Positions 1 through 6,612 of a stretch of 22,973 nt of DNA are shown piece by piece. The notes under the pieces are model-generated. The model did not search any database. It saw nothing but the letters and a program-made list of their open reading frames with translations, and was not told the DNA's origin. Position 1 is the first letter of the stretch, and each line of letters begins with the position of its first letter. The stretch is taken from positions 1 through 22,973 of the forward strand of contig NZ_JOIR01000064.1 in the NCBI RefSeq assembly GCF_000720115.1, in the 5' to 3' direction. Source of the DNA: Streptomyces sp. NRRL F-2580 (GTDB taxonomy: Bacteria > Actinomycetota > Actinomycetes > Streptomycetales > Streptomycetaceae). Made by a program: the position numbers and the translations under genes.

Positions 1-1
1 C

Positions 2-145
2 GCCCGGGAACTCGTCGACCAGGGCACCCCCATCGAGGCCGCCTGCCGCATCATCATCCTCGAAGACCAGCTCGAAGAAGCCCAGCGCATCAACGCCGAA
101 TACCGCCGCACCGCCGAACCGGCGAACCCGACGGCCGCCGCCTGA
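2..145 (+). CDS. C-terminal part of an unknown protein (5' end outside window)
   Basis: An open frame enters from the left edge and ends at TGA 143-145. It encodes 47 residues beginning ARELVDQGTP and containing an acidic, helix-forming stretch (IIILEDQLEEAQR) followed by a Pro/Ala-rich tail. Third codon positions are strongly G/C, and a stem-loop follows the stop by a few bases, so this is a genuine gene end. I do not recognise the family; the visible part looks like a helical C-terminus of a cytoplasmic protein. Nothing about its function can be said. Confidence 0.6.
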   Translation, partial: ARELVDQGTPIEAACRIIILEDQLEEAQRINAEYRRTAEPANPTAAA

Positions 146-152
146 GGAAGTA

Positions 153-173
153 CGCGCCCGCGGGTCGGGCGCG
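153..173 (+). terminator. Stem-loop after the first gene
   Basis: CGCGCCCG, a 5-nt loop, then CGGGCGCG form a perfect 8-bp stem beginning 7 bp after the stop codon. There is no T-run, as is usual for Streptomyces terminators. Confidence 0.55.
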
Positions 174-508
174 CAGTCTGGACTGTGGCCGCGCACAGCG
201 AAGGCCAGGATCCGCGGAAGGCGATCGGGAGCGAGGGGCGGAGGACGGTCTGAGGCACGCCATCGAGGCCGCCTGCCGTGGTGCGGCAGCCGGGGCCGCC
301 GCTGCGCCCACCACGTCCGGGCAGACGCCCGGATCCCAGCCCGGGGCCCGAAGGTCGCACACGGCGTCCTGCTGCTGAGGCCGCCGGCGCCGCCTCTGTC
401 GAACTCGTCCTGCACCGCGACACCTGGGAGTTCCTCTCAAGGCGGGCAGGCTGTAAGCACCACACCCCGCCTCGGCAGGCAGACGTGAGCTGCAAGTACC
501 CGAGTCGC
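174..508. other. Gap without a convincing gene
   Basis: No frame here has both coding-like base use and a plausible start. A 19-bp segment (CCATCGAGGCCGCCTGCCG) at about 258-276 repeats a piece of the coding end at about 30-48, suggesting a decayed local duplication. A stretch at about 397-450 has a gene-like frame (VELVLHRDTWEFL) but no start and no recognisable family, so it may be a fragment. Confidence 0.35.
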
Positions 509-531
509 CTGATTACCGGACAAATAATCAG
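509..531. promoter_or_regulatory. Inverted repeat upstream of module A
   Basis: CTGATTA, 9 bases, then TAATCAG is a perfect 7-bp inverted repeat in an unusually A+T-rich patch, about 50 bp before the putative promoter of the peptidase operon. It could be an operator or a small hairpin; I cannot name the regulator. Confidence 0.35.
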
Positions 532-560
532 TACGGGGTGATTTCCTGCAAGATCCCTAT

Positions 561-589
561 GTGACTCGGACATGATGCGCTGTCATATT
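561..589 (+). promoter_or_regulatory. Possible promoter of module A operon
   Basis: GTGACT (561-566) and CATATT (584-589) lie 17 bp apart and each match the vegetative consensus at four of six positions. The site sits about 55 bp before the ATG at 643. This is a consensus match only, with no experimental support. Confidence 0.3.
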
Positions 590-642
590 CCTGCCAGATT
601 GCCCCGCTCATCTCGTTGTACCCATCAGGGGAAGGCAGGAAA

Positions 643-1206
643 ATGGGCAGGTTCAGGAACGGGACCACGACGTTGGCCATCGCGCTGGCCGCCTTGGGAT
701 CGCTCGCGGCCACAGGAGGCACAGCCCACGCGGAAGCCGGCCAGGACACCATCAGCATGCTGAAGCAGGAGAAGAACCAGTGGTGCTGGGTCGCCTCCGG
801 GCTGACCATCGCCAAGTTCCAGGGCTTCGGCTCCACACAGACGGACTTCTGCAGCCGGGCCCAGCCCTACTACGGTTGCAACAACCAGCCCGCCACACTC
901 GACGACATGGCCAGGGGCTGGAGCAGCCTCGGCATGACGCACACCGGCTCCGGCCTGAGCAGCGCGGCCACGTTCAACCAGGTGTACACCGACGTCAAGG
1001 CGGCCCGGCCGATCGGTGCCCGCATCGGGTGGACGTCCGGGGGCGGCCACATGAACGTCGTCTACGGCTTCGACACGTCGAACAACACGATCGCCGTGGC
1101 CGACCCGTGGCCGGACACCACCACGTACACGTGGTGGAACTACAACGACTACGTGAGCAACAGCTCGTCCAAGTGGACCCACTCCCGCATCGGTATCTCC
1201 CGCTAA
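643..1206 (+). CDS. Secreted AvrRpt2-like (C70 family) papain-fold cysteine peptidase, module A
   Basis: The 187-residue product starts at ATG 643, preceded by GGGAAGGCAGGA; a TTG at 616 is in frame but has no better ribosome site. Residues 1-30 form a signal peptide ending AHA. The mature part is a single papain-like domain. The probable catalytic Cys is C48 in QWCW, the His is H136 in GGGHMNVVYG, and the Asp is D154 in VADPW. The Cys-His-Asp spacing (88 and 18) closely follows AvrRpt2 (C122, H208, D226). Two more cysteines (C70, C79) could form a disulfide. The NQPATLDDMA segment and the WTHSRIGI end are shared with the second copy at 15230. The gene is followed after 10 bp by its partner, so the two are probably one transcript. 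It likely acts outside the cell; the substrate is unknown. A peptidase assignment rests on family motifs; activity is inferred. Confidence 0.85.
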   Translation: MGRFRNGTTTLAIALAALGSLAATGGTAHAEAGQDTISMLKQEKNQWCWVASGLTIAKFQGFGSTQTDFCSRAQPYYGCNNQPATLDDMARGWSSLGMTHTGSGLSSAATFNQVYTDVKAARPIGARIGWTSGGGHMNVVYGFDTSNNTIAVADPWPDTTTYTWWNYNDYVSNSSSKWTHSRIGISR

Positions 1207-1216
1207 GGCAGGCGAC

Positions 1217-2098
1217 ATGCGCGACACCAGCGGCACCGAAATGTCCAGCAAGCGGGCGGCCTCTCGCTCCTCCCGTCTGTCCCTCGTCATCGCAGTGAGC
1301 GCATCCGCGCTGCTGTCCATCGTCGGTCCGACGCACGCGGCCCCCGCCAAGGACCCTCTCCCGGCCGACATCCCCGACTACCAGGCCGCCCTCAACGCGG
1401 TGAAGTCAGCCGACGTCCGCAACACCGTCTGCCGCTTCCTGCGCACCGCGCTGCCCACCGACGGCGGCGGCGGGCCGGTGCAGACGATCCCCGAAACGGC
1501 CGAGCCCTGCCAGGGCCTCCCGGTCTTCACGATCAAAGACCCGGTGGCGATGAACGAGATCACCCCCGGGTTCGTCGCGGGCACCGCAAAGCCACTGCCC
1601 GCCGAGGCGATCAAGCTGACACAGCTGGTCTCCTCACTGAGCACCACCGTCAACGGCCGCAACGCCACCGTCATGCTCGCCCCCACCCAGGGCGGCGGCT
1701 GGCACCTGGCAGGCGTGCGCGACGGCGACAGCGACGCCGCATACGCCGGAAAAGCCACCCTGGGCACACTGGTCTTCACCGAGCCGCAGCTCCGCGGCTG
1801 GTACCAGCTCAAGCTCACCACCGTCGAGCCACTCAACGACCAGGCCCGGCAAGGACTGGGCGGCCAGGCGTCGGTGTCACTCAGCGACTACCAGAAACTG
1901 GTCAAGGCCCGCTACGCCGACAAGCTGCCCGGATCGGAGTACGACACCAAGGGCTACTCCAGCGGCTACAGCCTCCAGCGCACGGCGGACGACGCCCCGT
2001 CCTCCACCCTGCTGCTTGCCGGCGGTTCCGGCATGGCACTCGCTCTCGCGGGCGGAGCCGCCGTGCTCCGCCGGCGAGGGCGTGCAAGCACCCGCTGA
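1217..2098 (+). CDS. Secreted, C-terminally membrane-anchored partner of the C70 peptidase, module A
   Basis: The 293-residue product starts at ATG 1217, ten bases after the peptidase stop, with AAGGCAGG as ribosome site. A basic N-terminus and a hydrophobic stretch ending THAAPA form a signal peptide (about residues 1-43). A roughly 215-residue extracellular domain follows. Near the C-terminus a hydrophobic helix (LLLAGGSGMALALAGGAAVL) is followed by RRRGRASTR, giving a type I single-pass topology. The domain has two cysteines (in TVCRF and EPCQG) that the second copy lacks. Conserved blocks shared with the 16099 protein include KDPV-M-EI-P-FV, GW-LAG-RDGD, FTEPQ, LGG and a DK-PGSEYD-KG block near residue 235. 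I know of no family for it. Strict pairing with the peptidase suggests a substrate, inhibitor or surface tether for it. Confidence 0.8.
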   Translation: MRDTSGTEMSSKRAASRSSRLSLVIAVSASALLSIVGPTHAAPAKDPLPADIPDYQAALNAVKSADVRNTVCRFLRTALPTDGGGGPVQTIPETAEPCQGLPVFTIKDPVAMNEITPGFVAGTAKPLPAEAIKLTQLVSSLSTTVNGRNATVMLAPTQGGGWHLAGVRDGDSDAAYAGKATLGTLVFTEPQLRGWYQLKLTTVEPLNDQARQGLGGQASVSLSDYQKLVKARYADKLPGSEYDTKGYSSGYSLQRTADDAPSSTLLLAGGSGMALALAGGAAVLRRRGRASTR

Positions 2099-2172
2099 GC
2101 CCGGCCCCGTCCGCCCCTCGCTCCGTCCCGGCAGCCGGCCGGGGACGGAGCGAATCCCGGTCCGGCCATCGC
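2045..2172. repeat. Source copy of a dispersed repeat (3' end of module A and its terminator)
   Basis: The last codons of the partner gene, its stop and the downstream terminator recur at 12904-13028 with roughly 90 percent identity. The match begins at CTCGCGGGCGGAGCCGCC and ends after GGTCCGGCCATCGC in both places. The other copy has lost two bases and a clean terminator stem, so this one is the intact version. Confidence 0.85.
2118..2153 (+). terminator. Strong stem-loop terminator of module A
   Basis: TCGCTCCGTCCC and GGGACGGAGCGA form a perfect 12-bp stem around a 12-nt loop, 20 bp after the stop of the partner gene. Confidence 0.75.
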
Positions 2173-2397
2173 AGAGGGGCCACAGGTCGCTCTCGCGAGA
2201 CGACGCCACCGTCCTGTGCCCGGACCGGCGCGGCCCGCAATCCGCCGGCCCGCACGCGCACACCCGAGCCGAAGCCTGACCTCACCCCTCTCACGGCCGT
2301 TCGGAGCAGCCGGTATGGCGGCGCCCGCGGATGCGGGCGACGGTGGCTGTAGCACCGGCACGATGCCGGCACGCGCAGCGTCCTGTCGAGGAGTGTC

Positions 2398-2994
2398 ATG
2401 TCCGAACGCAACACCGTCTGGCGCAGCATGCACGATGTGGGCCTGGCCGCATGGTTCGGCGGATCTTTGATGGGCGCGGTCGGCCTCAACGGCGCGGCCA
2501 AGGGCCACAGCGACAGCTGGCGCGACAACGCCCGGATCGCCAGCACAGGCTGGGCGAAGTGGACCCCGGTCAGCGCGGTCTCGATCGCCGCGCACCTGGT
2601 CGGCGGCAGCGGGCTGCTCGCCGCGAACGCGTCCCGGGTCGCCACCCAGCAGGGCGTAGCCGCGTCCACTGTGGCCAAAACGGTGCTGACCGGCATCGCC
2701 CTCGCCGCCACGGCCTACGCCCGCATGCTGGGCAAGAAGATCGAACTCGCCTCCTCACAAGACCCCCAGGACGCCGAGGAAGCAGCCGCTCCCCTCGACA
2801 CCGCCAAGGCGGAACGCCAGCTGTCCTACGCGCAGTGGGTGGTACCGGCGGTCACCGGCGGTCTGCTCATTCTCAACGCCCTGCACGGGGAGCAGCAGCG
2901 CCCCGAACAGCAGGCACAAGGCATGTGGCAGCGCGCCCACCGCCTGTCCCCGCACATGCCCTCCGGCGACTACTGGCACCACCTACGGCACTGA
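2398..2994 (+). CDS. Four-helix integral membrane protein of unknown function
   Basis: The 198-residue protein starts at ATG 2398 with GAGGAG six bases upstream. Hydrophobic segments lie at about 14-34, 58-80, 88-108 and 142-162. A charged segment rich in Asp, Glu and Ala (about 118-138) separates the last two. The N-terminus (WRSMHDVGLAAWFGGSLMGA) looks like a conserved signature of actinobacterial membrane proteins that I cannot name. The soluble C-terminus ends in SPHMPSGDYWHHLRH. A near-identical C-terminal tail is present as a relic at 8865-8936, so a second copy of this gene once existed nearby. It lies about 300 bp after module A but behind a strong terminator and with its own ribosome site, so it is probably a separate unit. 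Function is unknown. Confidence 0.75.
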   Translation: MSERNTVWRSMHDVGLAAWFGGSLMGAVGLNGAAKGHSDSWRDNARIASTGWAKWTPVSAVSIAAHLVGGSGLLAANASRVATQQGVAASTVAKTVLTGIALAATAYARMLGKKIELASSQDPQDAEEAAAPLDTAKAERQLSYAQWVVPAVTGGLLILNALHGEQQRPEQQAQGMWQRAHRLSPHMPSGDYWHHLRH

Positions 2995-3217
2995 GCCAGA
3001 CCCCCCGACGCCATGAGTGAGCGCAGCCGTGTCCGCCCAGGCAGGTGGGCTGGGCTGGGTGCGCGGTGCTTCGCGCGGTCCCATCCTGAAGATGTGGGCA
3101 GCGTGCCCGTCGTCGTGCACCGGTGCCATCCCAGTGGCGGCCGGCAGGTCACCACGCACCGTGAGGGATGCGAGGAGAACTTGGGCCTGGCCCACTCGGC
3201 TGTGAGAGGCCGGGTGA

Positions 3218-3250
3218 CCCCATTGCGGGGCCTCCGAGAAGGTAATGGGG
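3218..3250. terminator. Possible bidirectional stem-loop between convergent genes
   Basis: CCCCATT and AATGGGG pair across an 18-nt loop that itself contains a short CGG/CCG stem. It sits between the membrane protein gene and the convergent phosphatase gene, closest to the 3' end of the latter. The preceding bases 2995-3217 show no convincing gene. Confidence 0.35.
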
Positions 3251-3268
3251 AACCGTCCGGCGGGGGCG

Positions 3269-4963
3269 TCAACTTCCGTCCGTCAGACTGCGGTCGAGGA
3301 CGCCGATGAGCCGCGCTCCCGCCCGGTCTGTCCCGCGGCGCCCCCGTTTGGCACCCGCCGAGGCCCTCTCCAATCGCAGCCGCGCCGAACGTCCGCGCAG
3401 CGTCAGCGTCATCAACTGGTTGCCGAACCACGGTCCGCCGGTACGCCCCCACCGGACCGCCGGTCTCGCAACGCGTCCGTGACGGGCGAGGAGATGCCCG
3501 ATCCCCTTGGCGAACCGGCTCCAGCCGAAACGGAATCCGGCCCGTATGGCCGTCGGCACAGAGTTGTGCAGCGGTGAGCAGGTGAACTGGAAGACACGGG
3601 AGCGCGGCTGCCGCCCGGTGGTCCAGACGGGCTCCGCCACATACGCGTGGTGCACGTCCCCGGACAGCACGCACACCGTCGCCGGAGCCGCCTCGGCCCT
3701 CCCCACCTCGGCAACCGTCTCCGTCAGCCTTTCGAACGACGAGGTGAACGCCGCCCAGTGCTCCAGGTCCGCCCGCCGGCGCAGCCACTCGCCCAGGCGC
3801 GCCCAGCGCGGCCCGCGTTCGCCGCGGCAGAGCGCCGCGTGCCAGCCCTCCGCGAAGTGGACCATCGGGGGCAGCAGCCACGGGAGCGAGGTCCCGACCA
3901 GCAGGTGGTCGACGCCGCCGAGGTCGTCGAACGCCTGCGTCCGCAGCCAGGCGGCCTCCTCGGCGTCCAGCATCGCCCGGTGCTGCTCCTCCAGCACCCG
4001 CGCGGCCCGGGTGTCGACCATCAGCAGCCGGGTGCGGCCGAAGTCCCTGCGGTAGCTCCAGCGCACCGTCGCCGGGTCGGCGTCGGCGCGTTCGGCGAAC
4101 GCGCGCAGCACCTCCGTGCCGTCGTCGGCCGCCAGCACCGCCGCGTACAGCTCGTCCCCGGCGAGCTCGGCGGGGGAGAGGTTCCCGAGGTGCTGGTAGA
4201 CCCAGTACGACATCAGGCCGCTGGTGATCCGCTCGCGCCACCAGGGCGTTGCCCGCATGTCGGCTACCCAGGCGGCGCTGGTGTTCCAGTCGTCGATGAC
4301 GTCATGGTCGTCGAAGATCATGCAACTGGGTACGGTCGAGAGCAGCCAGCGCAGTTCGGGGTCGCCCCAGGACTCGTCGTAGAGGTGGGTGTACTCCTCG
4401 TAGTCGGCGACCTGGTCCGGCGGGGCGGCGGAGCCGGTGCCGGCGGCCCGCCGATGCCGGGCGATCCAGGCGCGGGTGTCGGCGGACGTCTCGTCCGCGT
4501 ACACCTGGTCGCCGAGGAGGAGGAGAACGTCCGGACGCTCGGCCTCCGGGTCGGCGGCGAGCCGGGCGGAGAGGGTGTCGAGGACATCGGGGCCCACCGG
4601 ATCGTGCTCGCCCACAGCAGGCGCCGCCCACCGGCACGAGCCGAAGGCGACCACCGCGCCCGTCGCCGGGATCGGCGGCGTGTGGATGGTGCTGGGCGGC
4701 TGGGGCGAGTCCGCGAGGGGCCACACCCGCTCGCCGTCGAGCAGCACCTCGTACGTTGTGGCGGACCCAGGGGCGAGTCCGGTCACGACCACCAGTGCGT
4801 AGTGGTGGCCGACGACGCAGAACGTGGGAGCCGAACCACCGCCGCCGCCCGGGCACCGGACCTCCGCCGTGCACGCCCGGTCGGTCTCGACCCACACCGT
4901 CGCGCTCGTGCCCGATTCCCAGTCCACGTGTCGCAGGAGCGGGCCCAGCCTCAGACCGGCCAT
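3269..4963 (-). CDS. PhoD-like metallophosphatase (alkaline phosphatase D family)
   Basis: The 564-residue protein starts at ATG 4963 (MAGLRLGPLL), preceded on its strand by GGAAGGGG at suitable distance; an upstream in-frame start at 4990 is less well placed. Residues 1-100 form an N-terminal beta domain as in PhoD-like proteins. The metal-binding core is visible as GDQVYADE (about 151-158), FDDHDVIDDWN (217-227) and GDVHHAY (435-441). The aromatic patch WWRE and the LPWLLPP segment are also typical. Family members hydrolyse phosphodiesters or phosphomonoesters with Fe/Ca-type metal centres. No signal peptide or twin-arginine motif is seen, unlike classical secreted PhoD, so this form is probably cytoplasmic. 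A direct repeat resembling a TetR-family operator lies just upstream. Confidence 0.85.
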   Translation of the reverse strand: MAGLRLGPLLRHVDWESGTSATVWVETDRACTAEVRCPGGGGGSAPTFCVVGHHYALVVVTGLAPGSATTYEVLLDGERVWPLADSPQPPSTIHTPPIPATGAVVAFGSCRWAAPAVGEHDPVGPDVLDTLSARLAADPEAERPDVLLLLGDQVYADETSADTRAWIARHRRAAGTGSAAPPDQVADYEEYTHLYDESWGDPELRWLLSTVPSCMIFDDHDVIDDWNTSAAWVADMRATPWWRERITSGLMSYWVYQHLGNLSPAELAGDELYAAVLAADDGTEVLRAFAERADADPATVRWSYRRDFGRTRLLMVDTRAARVLEEQHRAMLDAEEAAWLRTQAFDDLGGVDHLLVGTSLPWLLPPMVHFAEGWHAALCRGERGPRWARLGEWLRRRADLEHWAAFTSSFERLTETVAEVGRAEAAPATVCVLSGDVHHAYVAEPVWTTGRQPRSRVFQFTCSPLHNSVPTAIRAGFRFGWSRFAKGIGHLLARHGRVARPAVRWGRTGGPWFGNQLMTLTLRGRSARLRLERASAGAKRGRRGTDRAGARLIGVLDRSLTDGS

Positions 4964-4988
4964 CGCGAGTCCCCTTCCGGTGCTCCGC

Positions 4989-5025
4989 ACGGTACGGAAC
5001 GGCCGCTCTGTACAGTACTGAACGG
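4989..5025 (-). promoter_or_regulatory. Direct repeat upstream of the phosphatase gene (operator candidate)
   Basis: ACGGTACGGAACGG (4989-5002) and ACAGTACTGAACGG (5012-5025) match at 12 of 14 positions and are 23 bp apart, about two helical turns. Related half-sites (ACGGTACGGGA and CCGTTCAGTA) occur upstream of the divergently placed oxidoreductase at 6306-6316 and 6347-6356. The GTAC-centred pattern resembles TetR-type operators; no regulator gene of that type is in the window. Confidence 0.4.
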
Positions 5026-5256
5026 CGGCGGAAACGGCGCCGTTGTGCTGCCCGGCCGCCCCGCGTCGGACTTGGCGGACACGGGAGCAGCGGGTCAGCA
5101 GCGACGGCCCGCGCCCGCGCCCGGACCCGTACCGCCGCCCGCCGTCGTGCCCGCGCCGCCGCGGTGGACGCGGCCGCGCGGCCGTTCACCCACCTGTCAT
5201 TGATCACCGCCGCACTGGCCGGCGACTGTCTGGGCGGCCCGGCAGGGAGTCGCGGA

Positions 5257-6264
5257 TCAGTCGTGATCGTCGTGCGGGTATCGCAGGCCGATCTGTTGCC
5301 TGACGGCGTCCAGCGTACGGAGAACCGCGAGTGTGCCGTCCAGGGGCACCAATGGCGACTCGGTCCGGCCTGCTCGCAGGCAGCGCATCACCTCGGCGGC
5401 CTCCGGTCCGTAGCCGTGGCCGATGACAGCCGGGGCGGGAAAGTGCATCGGTTCGAGTCCCTCGCGATGGAGGACAATCCCGGGCGGGTTGAACAGGTTT
5501 CCCGGGATATCGATGCGTCCACGTGTGCCGTAGACGACGGCGGCCTGGCTCAAGGTGGCGGCGAAGGAACAGGTCAGCGATGCGGTGGCCCCGCCGGGGT
5601 GGCCGAGCAGGATACTCGTGTGCTCGTCCACGCCTTCCGGCGTCAGCTGGGCCTGCGCGTGGATGCGGTCCGGGATGCCGAGCAGGAAGTGCGCCAGCGC
5701 GACAGGGTAGGCGCCGGCGTCGAGGAGGGCGCCGCCGCCCGCGGTAACGTCGCGGAGCCGGTGCCGTTGGTCGACCTCGGCACGCCAGCCGAGTTCGGCG
5801 TGGAGGGAGCGGACCTCGCCGATCGCACCGCCGGCAATGAGGTCGGCTGCCTTGCGCAGGGCGGGGTTGAGGAGCATCCACATGGCTTCCATCAGGAACG
5901 TGCCGCGCTCGCGGGCGAGGGTGATCAGTTCCCGCGCCTGCATGCTGTTCACGGTGAGGGGCTTCTCGCAGAGCACTGGCCGCCTGGCGTCCAGCAGCAT
6001 CTCCACGGCCGGATGGTGGTGGCCGTGCGGCGTGGCAACGTACACCACGTCCACGTCTGGATCGTCGGCCAGGTCCCGCCACGATCCGTGAGCTCGCGGT
6101 ATCGCGTGCCGGGCGGCGAACGCGCGTGCGGTCCCTGCGTCGCGGGAGGCGACGGCCGCGACCACCGCGCCCGGGGTTTGGTGAAGATCCTCGGTGAACG
6201 CCGCGGCGATACCCCCGGTGGCCAGGATGCCCCAGCGGATGGGACGTTCATGAGCCGAGTCCAC
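5257..6264 (-). CDS. Gfo/Idh/MocA family NAD(P)-dependent oxidoreductase
   Basis: The 335-residue protein starts at GTG 6264, with AAGAGGTG a few bases upstream on its strand. The N-terminal Rossmann fold is shown by WGILATGGIAAAF (11-23), the VASRD strand (38-42) and the VATPHGHH stretch (76-83). The family hallmark EKP is at 100-102, providing the substrate-facing lysine. The C-terminal half has the dimerisation sheet, including GGGALLDAGAYPVALAHFLLG, matching the G-G-x-L-x-D-x-G-x-Y motif with its catalytic-type residues. Members oxidise or reduce sugars, inositols and related diols, or trans-dihydrodiols. The exact substrate cannot be told. A DasR-like operator beside the ribosome site suggests control by aminosugar or sugar availability. 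It stands alone, followed by 293 bp without a gene before the phosphatase. Confidence 0.88.
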   Translation of the reverse strand: MDSAHERPIRWGILATGGIAAAFTEDLHQTPGAVVAAVASRDAGTARAFAARHAIPRAHGSWRDLADDPDVDVVYVATPHGHHHPAVEMLLDARRPVLCEKPLTVNSMQARELITLARERGTFLMEAMWMLLNPALRKAADLIAGGAIGEVRSLHAELGWRAEVDQRHRLRDVTAGGGALLDAGAYPVALAHFLLGIPDRIHAQAQLTPEGVDEHTSILLGHPGGATASLTCSFAATLSQAAVVYGTRGRIDIPGNLFNPPGIVLHREGLEPMHFPAPAVIGHGYGPEAAEVMRCLRAGRTESPLVPLDGTLAVLRTLDAVRQQIGLRYPHDDHD

Positions 6265-6272
6265 GGATCACC

Positions 6273-6288
6273 TCTTGTCTAGACCAAT
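6273..6288 (-). promoter_or_regulatory. DasR-like (dre) operator next to the oxidoreductase start
   Basis: On the minus strand the sequence is ATTGGTCTAGACAAGA. The DasR-responsive element consensus known from Streptomyces is close to ACTGGTCTAGACCACT; 12 of 16 positions match, including the whole GGTCTAGAC core. It lies about 10 bp upstream of the GTG start, overlapping the ribosome-site region, where a bound GntR-family repressor would block expression. Confidence 0.55.
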
Positions 6289-6454
6289 GCTGCGTCGCGG
6301 GCTGTACGGTACGGGAGGCTTAACAGACGGGCAACCGTTACCCGGACCGTTCAGTAGGCGCTCCGCGTGCGCCGCCCACCTCCGGGCCAGCCCGTCGCCC
6401 ACCCGGCGAGCCTGTCGGGCACCGGACCGCGTGGCTCGGGCCTGCGCCCGCGCG

Positions 6455-6610
6455 AGGCGTTCATGTTCGAGCAGGGCCGTGAACTGCTGTGGTGGTACGT
6501 GGAGGCGGTCCGCGTCAGTTCCGAGACGAGCCCGAGCACCCGCTGGCGCCGCTGTTCCCCTCCGAGCGGCTGCCGACGGCGGTCGCGGACCTGAACCGAG
6601 AAGTCCTCAG
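6455..6610 (+). pseudogene. Frameshifted fragment of a tyrosine recombinase/integrase
   Basis: In one frame the sequence reads ...REAFMFEQGRELLWWYVEAVR; after a shift of frame near 6515 it continues FRDEPEHPLAPLFPSERLP and then ADLNREV. This order (tryptophan-rich helix, D-x-x-HP, APLFPSER) is the pattern I associate with the middle of phage-type integrases of Streptomyces. The catalytic Arg-His-Arg-Tyr region is not found, and no start or end is preserved. The fragment abuts the 3' end of the secreted glycosidase gene on the other strand, so an insertion or deletion probably trimmed both. Assignment is by motif memory only and is moderate at best. Confidence 0.45.
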
Positions 6611-6612
6611 CG

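Noticed and set aside
2983..3195. 70-codon minus-strand frame between the membrane protein and the phosphatase
   Set aside because: Codon bias is intermediate, no family resemblance, no ribosome site; it overlaps the end of the membrane-protein gene.
3647..5203. Long plus-strand frame (about 518 codons) opposite the phosphatase
   Set aside because: It is Arg/Val/Gly-rich, lacks any motif and is the antisense of a gene with clear metal-binding motifs.
4756..6282. Long plus-strand frame opposite the oxidoreductase
   Set aside because: Antisense of a well-recognised gene; no domain or ribosome site.
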